This document shows positions 54,794-64,000 of a stretch of DNA of 64,000 bases, one piece after another; the stretch's first letter is position 1, and each line of letters starts with the position of its first letter. Source of the DNA: Anaeramoeba flamelloides (Eukaryota > Metamonada > Anaeramoebidae); the NCBI GenBank assembly GCA_027625915.1, contig JANTQA010000070.1, positions 687,001 to 751,000 of the forward strand, in the 5' to 3' direction. Both the position numbers and the translations under genes were made by a program. The notes under the pieces are model-generated. The model worked only from the letters and a program-made list of their open reading frames with translations. It was not told where the DNA came from and ran no database searches.

Positions 54794-55225
54794 TTTATTA
54801 GACGAACCTTATTTCTTGTTAAAATGCTACTTTTGAAATCCTATTGATCGGTTTCTTTTATTTCTACAGTCAGCTAATATTTTGATCATTAAGTTAAATT
54901 ATGGTAATAATTCACCTAAATTTTATCATGCTACTGGTCAAAAATTTCAAATGAAAAAATTTGAAATTTAGAGAAAAAAATCAAAGACTGACTTTTTTTG
55001 ATTGTTTGAAATAAACAATGATAATATTTTTGTTCTTCTTATTTTTCAAGCACTCAGTGTTTCTTTAATTTTATTCTGACGAAAAGTGTTTGTTTAAAAA
55101 ATCTCTTGTGTTTTCCATTTTTTGTTATTAATTTATTTTCAAAGTTTCTTTTTATTGTTCAAATCAAATTGGGTTTCTTGAATACCTTCAAGAGTCAACA
55201 GCTATAATATTGTTATTAGAGCAGA

Positions 55226-58200
55226 ATGGAAACCGATCCAAAATTATTTGAAGATTTTTATCTTTTAGAATTTTTGTTTGTGAAAAAAAAAACTAGTCAA
55301 CAAAATGAAAAGTTTGATATGAATATCTTGACTCATTTTCCTTTTGAAAAAGAGAACACACTTGAAAAGTCAATTGGCCTTTTTGTTTATCCTGATCTGG
55401 CAACTTTAATCTTTCAAAATAAAAAACACAAAACTTTTTTCACTTTTGTCATTTCTGTTGAGGGAACACATTTGTATGTGTTTTGTCAACGAAAATTTGT
55501 TGATTCTAAATCAAAATCAACTTGCATCTTATTTTTAAGTTACTATCCTTTAGTGTCTTTCTTTTCTCAAGCCTTAAAAGTTGTCGATTCTCAACTTGTC
55601 AACGATCGCGGTTCACTCAACAATTTTCTGTTTGAGCTTTATGAAACTAATGTCCCAGCAAGGGGAGAGTCAATCAAAATTATTCTTCCGATAATTCAAA
55701 AAGAAATCAAAAATGAAATTGAAAACAAAAACGATCATAATCATAAGGAACTTATAAACAACAAAGAAGAAAGCAAAAAAGAAACAAAAGACATAAAAGA
55801 AACAAAAGAAAGAAAAGAAAGAAAAGCAAGAAAAGAAACAAAAGAAACAAAAGAAACAAAAGAAATAAAAGAAACAAAAGAAAGAAAAGAAACAAAAGAA
55901 AGAAAAGAAACAAAAGAAAGAAAAGAAACAAAAGAAAGAAAAGAAACAAAAGAAAGAAAAAAAACAAAAGACATAAAAGTAACAAAAGAAAGAAAAGAAA
56001 TAAAGGAATCCCGAAAATCGAACAGATCACGAAAAAAGTTAAAATCTCTCTCAAAAAACAAAGAAGCTGAAAATTCATTTATATTAATCACAAAAAAAAC
56101 AAAAAAGAAACCAAAACCAAAACCAAAACGAAAACCAAGCAAACCCATTGGCGAATGGGAGTTTGTGGAATCTGTTGAAGAAGGGATGGTTGTTGTAAGG
56201 ACACAAAATGAACAAAATTTCACTTTAACTAATCCGATTTATCATGTTCAGCATTCGATCTGGAAATCATTATTCCACAGATTCCAAAAGAAACAGATCC
56301 TGAGCATTTTTGCATCCATTCTCTTTGAAAGGAACATCCTCTTTGTGTCCAACAAACTTGGTCGTTTATCAAATAGCATCTTAGCATTTTTAAGTCTGAT
56401 TGCACCGTTCACTTGGAGGTATGTGCTCATCCCGATATTGCCGTTGCATTTATTGGATTTGTTGAAAGCCCCGATGCCGTTTATTATTGGATTAAAAAAA
56501 TCACACCTCAAAAAAATTGATAAAGAGATTTTGAAAAAAGTTGTTGGTATTGACTTAGACAAGGGCACATTTATTAAGAAATTTGATGACTATGAAAAAT
56601 TACCGAAAAGCCCAAGAAATAGGCTCTTGAATAGACTTGAGAAAATATTATTAAACCCCAGGATAAACATGAGTAACGATTTAATATTTAATAATAATCA
56701 TTATAACCAATTTAGAGATCTCTCCAAAATTCATACTTTATTTTTAGAATTCTTTAGTACCATTTTTAATGGCTATTCAAATTACTTAGTGTTTGATCCT
56801 TTGTTGGGTTCTTTTAAATTTGATTTTACAAATTTTATAAATAGCACTAATAAACATTTCCATCCCTTTTTTATACAAATAAAAAACACCCAGCTATTTA
56901 ATTGTTGGCTAAGAGAAAGGAAAAAGACAATTCAAAATTTGGGGCACAGCACTATTGAAAGCGAATTTGAAATCAAATTAATTGAAAAGGCAGAAAAAAA
57001 ACTTGGATCTTCAATAAGAAAAATGAATAAAATGAATAAAATCAATAAAAAGAACAACGCCATCAACAATAACACAAATAACAACAATATTTATAATAAT
57101 TTGAATTTTAATTCCAAAACCCCAAAGCAATTTCAAAATAATACTATTTTTAAAAAAATACAATCGAAATGGTTTGGTATCGAAAATATTTTGTCTGAAA
57201 AATTCACAACATTCAATGATAATTTTGAATTACAAGAAATCAAAAAATATTGGTATCATGAATTAAAATATTATTATCATTTGAAAATTATTAATGATGA
57301 ATTTGTTAGAGAAATCAAAAAAAAAAATTTATTGACCAATTCTAAATTGTTGGCATTATTTGCAAATATCCCCATAATATTAAAATCCCAAGAAAAAATT
57401 TGCTCTTTTTTATTTTATTTTATTAAAAATTTTGATCAAAATAGTTTATTAAGCTCAATTTTTTCGGCATTAGTAAGTTTTTGTTAATTTTTATTATTTT
57501 TATTATTATTATTATTATTTATTATTGTTTTCTCTGTTTAACGTAACAATTATTATTTTGTGATATAAATAAACTACAATAGAACAATGAATTTAAAGAA
57601 TATTTATACTATTTTTCTTCGCACACTGTGCTGAAAGAAGAATATCAAGAAGCAATGGAGATTAAAAAATTTCGAAATTATGTATTAATAAAAAAAAAAA
57701 AATATAGCGGGAATGATATTTATAGATTTTTGGTTTATCCGATGTCACATTTTCGAATTTACTTTAAAAAATTTGAAAAATTAGTCAAAAAGACAAATAA
57801 AATTAAAAATTATCACGACCACAAAAATTTATTAAAGCATTTTACCAATTTAAAAAAAATTGATTTAGAAATTACAAAAAAAAAAGTTTTAATAGATAAC
57901 AATGTAAAAATTGCAAAAATTCAAAATTTTTTGGGTGATAAGTTTTTAATAATTTCGCCGAACAGAAAATTATTAACAGACGACCAATTTATGCGAGAAA
58001 ATTCAGAAAAACTTCACAGAGAAAATTTTTATTTATTTACAGACATATTGATTTCAACTGACCAAACAAACACAAAACCAAAAAAAATAAAAATATTTAA
58101 CTTATTGTCTCTCCGATTAAATGATCATGATGATGAAAAACGTAATTTTTCGTTTTAATTTTTCATTGTTTTTTTCTTTTTACTTTTTTCTTTTCTTTTC

Positions 58201-61200
58201 TTTTTACCACTTTAATATTTGCCATATTTATAAAAAAAATGTTACTTTTAAAGATTAAATTGATAATTCTTCTAATTCACGGCGATTCAAATACAAACGT
58301 ATGATATAGTTCTGAAAAAAAAAAAATCATTAATTTTGTTTGATGAAAATTTAATTAACTGTTGTGGAAAAAAAGTGAGAAACGAAAAAAAAACAGGGAC
58401 ATTTTTACTAATGTTTTATAAATTTAATTTTCGAAATGTAAAAAAATATTTCCTTGTTTTTTTTTTCATGTACACTTTTTTTTCACAACATATACTTTTT
58501 TTCTTAATCTTTGTGAATATTAAAGTTATGTCCCTCTACGAAAAAAAATCCAAAAAATGAAAAGAAAGTAGATACCCATTTTGTAAAGTATTAGCGATAT
58601 TACTTGAACAAATTTTGGATTCATGAATACTACTCTCATGATGGGTGGATTTTAGATGTATCTCAAACAAGAACACAATTCTGGAGAAAATTTTAAAATC
58701 AGATCTAAACAGAAGGAATGTGTTCTAAATGAAGAACCCAAGTTTACCAAATGAATTTTCAATTTTTGTTTCGAAACACAAGAGTCAAAATTTTATAACT
58801 TATAAAAAAATCTTTCCAGTTACAAAAGTGTAAAAGAGTCTTTATTTTTGGTTTTCTGTTTGTTCTGAGTCTTTAGCAAAGAGAGATGATTTTGAGAAAA
58901 AAAAAAAGTATTTGGAAAGTATATTTAAAAGAACAAAATGGGATGTTTTAATTCTTTTTTGTTGATTCTAAGCAACAAGGAAAAATTTGAAAAATATAGT
59001 CTACGACAAAAAAATTTTCTCACAAACGTTATCAATACAAAATCATACATTATAAATTGAAAAATTTCAATTTGTATTTTTAATTTTCAAAGTCGTATCA
59101 TTTTCGAAACAAGTTTCAAATGTTGAATTCCCCCCCATTTTCTAAGATTTTAGGAATGATTTTGTCAAGGTGTTTAATCTGGGCTCTAATTTTTTTTGTG
59201 GAAATTTTTTTTCCAATTTTTTTTTGATTGAATTTTTTCAGTTCTTCTTGGGTTTCGGCAGATTCTTTTTCGATCATGTTTTTTTAAATCATTCCATATC
59301 TTTTCAATTGGATTCAAATCGGGTGATTTGGTAGGGAAAGACACCAATTTAATTGAATTTTCTTTGAACCAATTCATTGAAAGTTTTGATTTATGAATGG
59401 GTGCATTGTCTTGAAGAAATTCAAAATCATCGCCGTCATATTTATTTTTAATAAAAGGAAGTAATGCTTGTTCAAGTATTCGAGTATAAATTTCTGAATT
59501 CATTAGTGATTTTGAATTTTTGCAAAAATCTTTTGAAAAAACAATTTCAGTTTTTCCCTTCCAAGAAATTCCAGCCCAAATCATAACTGAAATTCTTTTA
59601 TTATCCATTTCTTTTCGGGGTCTTTTCTCGCCTTTCTTGATATAAGCATAAGATGTATTTCGAAATAACTCTATTTTTGATTCATCACTAAAAATCACCC
59701 TTTTCCAGTCATAATTATAGTGGAGTCTACAATACATCTTTCTTTTTTCCTTATCTTTTTGCGAAAGTTTTGGAATTGTGATTGGTTTAACAGGAATCCA
59801 ATCATTATTTTTCCGATATCTTTGTATAGTTCTTATAGATAAAGATACATTGAGTTGCTTTTTGATCAAAGGTTTCAATTTTATTGAACTTTTCTCACGG
59901 TTTTCATTGAATATTTCTTCTAGTTTTTGGAGCTGTTCATTATTTAACAAACTTTTCCGACCACTACCTTCTTTTCGAATAAGTGAACCTGTACGAGATT
60001 TTTTCTCCCAGTTTCGAATAGTTTTAGTTGTAATATTATTGTTTTTTTGCTAGTTTTTTGATTGGTATACCTTCTTTCAATTTTAACAGAATTTGGTATT
60101 TTGTTTCAAGTGAGGTTTTTTGTTTTTTGTTCATTTTATAAATAAATTTATTGTAAATGAAAGTTGAATATTGAATAAAAAAATAAAAAAATAAAAATGC
60201 CAAATATCGTAGTTTCAATTTTTCAAAAAAAAAATCATTGAAAATGACAGATCAAAAAAAATAATTGATGGTTTGAGGGAAATTTTTTTTTTCGTAGACT
60301 ATACATGCCTCTCTCATAACAAACTAATATAAAAGGTTGGAAAAAAATCTTTGTGTTTTCATTTTTTTTCTTTTAATCAAAATAACTCGCTTTTTAGTTA
60401 TTTTTTAAAAGTGTAAAAAACGGCAAAAAGAAATAGATCTTTTACAAGTTACAACAAATAGAGAATATAACATAAAAGAGTGTTATTTTAAAACAAATAC
60501 GAGAATAAATCGGCAATGTCAATTGAGGCATATGTCCATTGGCCTTGATTCAAACAAGCGTTACAAAAAAAAAAAATGACAAGAAAAAAAAATATAATTT
60601 GTGGACCAAAAAAAAACTTCAAGAGAAGGCTTTGTTGAAACCTAAACTATTGGAAGAAATATTCGTATAAAAAAAACCCAACTATTGGTTAATTTTTATT
60701 TCGTAATGTGTGTATTATTCGTTTTGAAAACAGTGAATCTCTTTGACCTTGCAATTAAAAAAGAAATTCAAATGATGCTCAAATAACTCTTTCAACCTCT
60801 GATAATTCTAGTATGAAAGTGTTTTTTTCAAATTTTATCACAATTAGAAAAGAATAAGAATTGAAAAAGAAGAAATTTTGATATTTTCTTTTCATTAAAA
60901 AAACAATAAATTTTTAGAGGAATAGTTCAAAATCAGTTACTGTTAAGAACACATAGTAGATGAATGTGGGTTTTATGTTTGATCGGCTTCGAGATACTTC
61001 TTAACAAGCGTGAAATAAAAGGGGAGATAGAGAACTCATTAAAAAGTTGGACGATCTAGTTTGTTTCTGTAGGATTTTAAACAACGTTTTATCCCCAATG
61101 GAGAAAATGTAAAATTTAACTTCAATCTTTTCGATAACTCCATTGGGAGAAAAAGATCCTTTGAAGAACAAGTTCTTTAAAGTACCATTGAAAAATAACA

Positions 61201-63485
61201 AATTGATTTTTTTAGTTTTTGTTTGTTTGTTTATTGTATAAGTTGTGTAGAGTTAGATCTCGAGTTCCCAAAATAAATAGCACCTCATATTGCTTCATTT
61301 GTTCAACAATCGCCAGTTATAAATTCCTCGTTTTGGATCACCTTCCAGACTCAAAATAATGAGATTGTTCTAGTACTAAGAGGATACTAATCGTCGTTCT
61401 AAGGACTCCTCAATATCATCTTATATCACTTGGAACAAAATCATATTTCTCGTTCTTACAGGCCAAACTTGAATTATAATAAGGTGATTGTTTCAAAAAT
61501 CGAACCAATAAACAAGGATATTTCACTACAAGCGGGAAATAGTGACAGTTATTTTATTTTTTTGAAAGCCAAGCTAAAAAAATGACAAAAAATAACAAAT
61601 TGTCTAGGAATATTTAAATTGGTTATTTTTTGAAAAAAGATCTTTCTTAAATAATACTATACCGATTTAGAGTATTATTGGATTTTTCAATTTTTTTTAT
61701 GTTTTTTCATTCGACTGGTTGAGTTGTTTGAAAAAATCTTGAAATATTAAAAAAAAATAGAAGAGATAGAAAAATAGAAGAAAATGTGAATTTTCTCTAG
61801 ATCAAATTTAACTATTTATTATTTTTTTTTAATAAATTGGTATTATAAATCTATTGTAGTTAATGGGCACCATTTATTTAGAGAGATTAAAAGGGATGAG
61901 GAAATAACTTTTTCAAAAAAATTTGTATTCTAGAAAAAGTTAATTTTTTAGTTGAGGTAATTACTTTGAAAACTTTTATTAAGAATTCCAAAATTCGTAA
62001 AGCTTTAATGATCTGAAAAAATGAATAAAAAAACTTTTTCTGAATTTTTTTTTATTTTTTTAAAAAATTATTTTTTTTTCTTAAAGATCTTCACCACTTC
62101 AACGAAATATAACTCACGCAATTTGACTCATTGTTTCGAAAATGAGAAATATATTTTTCAATCTATGTGCTATAAATATCACCCTATTTTGAAAAATATA
62201 TTACGTATTTTATCAAATTCATAAAAATAACTACATTTGTTAACTTTTAAGAGTACAACCCTTACAATGAAATTTTTCTTTTTGCAATCTTAAAAAAATT
62301 ATCCCTAATTATGAGTATTTAATTCTCAAATAAAAAATAAACCATCATACGTTGTATGATAGATTTTAAAAAATTAACAATGGAAATTCAGAAGATTTTT
62401 TTGAAAAAAGTAATAGTCTCAACATTCAATTTTAAATTTCAATTTAAATCGTTTGTTAATTTAAATTTTGAATCCAATCTTGTAAGTTTTCGAATTGTTC
62501 ACTTTTTGAGATTTCAAAGAAGATTTTTTTTTCTTTCATTTTTTAAAATGAGTCAACTTTACAAAAAGAATCTAACAAACACCATACTAGATAAACATTA
62601 AGAATTATATAACAACCCCTGAGTGAATTGAATTAATTTTGTTTTGAAAGAAAACAATTCGTTTCAAATTGAAGAAATTTAAGTATAAGGAAATATAAAA
62701 CACAAAAAAGATTAATTTTTTTTTTTCTATATTTCATTTGGATTTTTGAATTTGAGATCCTTTGAATCTTTGTCCATACATTTCTTTTTATTTTGAAAAT
62801 CTGTGAATTTTTTTTTTTTTTTTGATTTTTTGTCAATTAAGATCCTATTAAACTTTTTTTTTTTTATTTGAATTTTTGAAATTGAATATCCTTTGAATCT
62901 TTGTCCATAAATTTCTTTTTATTTTGAAAATCTTTAATTTTTTTTATTTGTTTTTTGATTTTTTATCAATTAAGATATCTGTAAAAACTTTTTTTTGTTA
63001 TTTGGATTTTCAATATTGAAATAAGTTGAATCTTTACCTATATTTCATTTTATTTTTTCCAGCCAAAAGAAGAGCATTTTTACTAGTTATTTTTTAGTCT
63101 GAAGTTGCGCACCGATTACATGGAAAATCCACGGTGATAATTTGATCCCCAATTAATCAAGCAAATTTTAATTTCACTTTTTTACCTCTTACCGTCTCGT
63201 AAAAATGGCGATTAAAAATTTATTTAAAATCTTGTATTTTTATCACTAATTTTTAATTGAAAAATTGTATAATTATATTTAAATGTATTCACATGTATTT
63301 TTACTTTAATTCTTCGAATAGATCATGGCCTTTCGTTTCAAATCAAATATAACAATGAATCAATTACCTTGGTTGCCTTTTCAAAACAACAAAAAAAGAA
63401 TTGGATATCTGGAATCAAGAAACAAATTTCAAAATTGAAAAATTCCAAAACTAAAATCCAAGCAAGAAAAAAAAAAAAAAAATAA
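55226..63485 (+). CDS. DENN-DH-PH multidomain guanine nucleotide exchange factor, 3 exons
   Basis: Exons 55226-57472, 57583-58141 and 63322-63485 give 989 residues. uDENN spans about 10-165 (TFFTFVISVEGTHLYVFC, CILFLSYYPLVSFF, PARGESIKI). A Lys/Glu/Thr/Arg-rich low-complexity insert follows at about 170-300. cDENN is clear at about 335-420 (ILFERNILFVSNKLGRLS, WRYVLIPILPLHLLDLLKAP, PFIIGL), then dDENN-like sequence to about 590. A DH (RhoGEF) domain starts near 665 (YYYHLKIINDEFV, LFANIPIILKS) and crosses the first junction, with the conserved PMSHFRIYFKKFEKLVKKT helix near 805. The PH domain (about 880-985) is split by a 5.2-kb intron: RENFYLFTDILI before it, LSFQIKYNNESITLVAFSKQ and NWISGI after it. 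DENN proteins activate Rabs and DH-PH proteins activate Rho GTPases, so this looks like a dual exchange factor. Junctions are phases 0 and 1. Confidence 0.8.
58997..60301 (-). mobile_element. Complete Tc1/mariner-type transposon, 1.3 kb
   Basis: The left end TAGTCTACGACAAAAAAATT and the right end in reverse complement TAGTCTACGAAAAAAAAAAT form terminal repeats of about 25 bp. TA dinucleotides (58995-58996 and 60302-60303) are the likely target duplication. The 1,305-bp length is normal for the superfamily. It encodes one transposase on the minus strand and lies in the last intron of the DENN-DH-PH gene, opposite to its transcription. Matching ends suggest a fairly young insertion. Confidence 0.88.
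59116..60134 (-). pseudogene. Tc1-like DD34E transposase, two +1 frame changes
   Basis: A DDE transposase that would be about 338 residues, the normal Tc1 size. An N-terminal helix-turn-helix begins MNKKQKTSLETKYQILLKL and continues ITTKTIRNWEKK. The catalytic domain has FSDES (first Asp) and LQDNAPIHKS (second Asp). SPDLNPIEKIW follows with Glu 34 residues after the second Asp, hence DD34E. The C-terminal end in the third frame is KIIPKILENGG. Frame changes fall at about 60045 and 59270, each in an A7 run (coding strand) carrying one A too many. Everything else is open, so this is a recently broken copy, a sequencing artefact at homopolymers, or a case of slippage. Confidence 0.85.
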
Positions 63486-64000
63486 TTAAAAATGAAATTC
63501 TCAAAAAAAACAAAATTATTAAATTTTGTTCGAAAATAATATTAATATTTTTTATTTATTTTTTTTTTTTTTGATTAGAATAAAATCTTATGTATAAAAA
63601 TTATTAATAAAATTATTAATAAAAATATTTTTTATTTTATTTTTTTTTATTTGAAATCAAATTTCCAAAATTAATTTGATTTGTGTATGTCTATATATAT
63701 ACCTTAATGTATGGGGATAGTGTTTTTTTTTATTTTAAGAATTTTTTTTAATGAATATAAACATCTAAATTTGATTAGACTATTGTTAAAACTAACCCAA
63801 CTTATGATTCACTATTTTGGTTCAACAAATCCCCAGAATGCTTTGTTAAAAATTGAAAAAAAATAAAAATATTTTCATCTTTTTCGTTATTTTTTAGTCA
63901 TTAAAATCAAAATTAATTTAAAGATCAGTCAAAAGTGTGACGAAGAGAAGTTGCTTGTTTTTCTCTGGTATTTGTATAAATAAAGAAAACCTAATTGTAA
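63486..64000. other. AT-rich 3' flank of the DENN-DH-PH gene
   Basis: T and A runs with no recognisable exon or repeat family. The 3' UTR and poly(A) site of the upstream gene should lie in the first few hundred bases. Confidence 0.5.

Larger units (their letters stand above)
45112..55225. other. 10-kb interval without recognisable gene
   Basis: No frame of 60 codons and no conserved domain was seen on either strand. It includes CTGGTATTTG-family MITE copies (48605-48780, 50040-50206 and 50600-50770), element B and TTA-MITE relatives (51241-51890), a composite palindrome (52258-52510), a TTAA-ended foldback element (53848-54589) and a CAGTCAGTTTCAC-family relative (54614-54793). The first 5 kb after the homeodomain gene shows none of these repeats clearly. 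It could include regulatory DNA or a 5' UTR intron of the DENN gene. Confidence 0.5.
58142..63321 (+). other. 5.2-kb PH-domain intron holding a Tc1-like transposon
   Basis: The donor C|GTAATT (58141/58142) and acceptor CGAATAG|ATCAT (63321/63322) join in phase 1 and restore the PH alignment. The intron carries the complete Tc1-like element at 58997-60301. A comparatively base-balanced patch at 61230-61470 matches nothing I recognise, and the rest is AT-rich. Small open frames in the second half (for example 62021-62601) have no recognisable product. Confidence 0.65.

Noticed and set aside
55741-56223. Phe/Leu-rich minus-strand frames
   Set aside because: Antisense of the Lys/Glu/Thr repeat insert in the DENN protein.
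58310-58560. Possible third exon of the DENN-DH-PH gene after a 168-bp intron
   Set aside because: It splices in phase, but its translation gives no PH C-terminal helix. The exon at 63322 has the same phase and supplies the missing PH strands and NWISGI helix. It could still be an alternative end.
62021-62601. Two small frames in the DENN gene's last intron
   Set aside because: AT-rich composition, Phe/Lys translation, no domain; likely chance.

Overview
This is a eukaryotic nuclear window: very AT-rich, GT-AG introns, standard genetic code (all host stops I could place are TAA), no operons or bacterial signals. The gene set (GSK3-like kinase, ARL1, 26S proteasome Rpn3/PSMD3, LSM6, TALE-like homeodomain protein, multidomain GEF, NAK-family kinase) with Lys/Glu- and Asn-rich low-complexity inserts suggests a free-living amoeboid protist of the Dictyostelium or Anaeramoeba kind. 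The species cannot be fixed from sequence alone.

Layout: 1967-4525 (+) GSK3-like kinase, four exons. 7028-19630 (-) one very large gene, reconstructed from six pieces, encoding an N-terminal NAK (AAK1/Ark1) kinase, a long charged linker with DPF/NPF motifs and a C-terminal HIP1/Sla2-like ANTH domain. Head-to-head with it, 255 bp away, 19886-26677 (+) encodes ARL1; its last intron is 5.9 kb and holds two TTAA-flanked elements and a decayed LINE. 32048-35658 (+) is PSMD3/Rpn3. 39308-39583 (-) is LSM6. 44104-45111 (-) is a homeodomain protein. About 10 kb without a recognisable gene follows. 55226-63485 (+) is a DENN-DH-PH protein whose last 5.2-kb intron carries a complete Tc1-like transposon (58997-60301).

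The main result is two domain fusions joined across large introns by exact phase and domain continuity. The first is a clathrin-adaptor kinase fused to a phosphoinositide/clathrin-adaptor ANTH domain. The second is a Rab-GEF (DENN) fused to a Rho-GEF (DH-PH). With ARL1, the window has three membrane-traffic genes, two of them sharing a promoter region. I cannot say without a search whether either fusion is already known.

Introns fall in two size classes: about 100-300 bp, and 1.0-5.9 kb. The large ones are mostly 3' introns and are filled with small inverted-repeat elements: TTAA-flanked (piggyBac-like), TA-flanked (Tc1/mariner-like), TTA-flanked (PIF/Harbinger-like), foldback elements and a composite palindrome family. 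Many families recur several times in the window and one is nested inside another.
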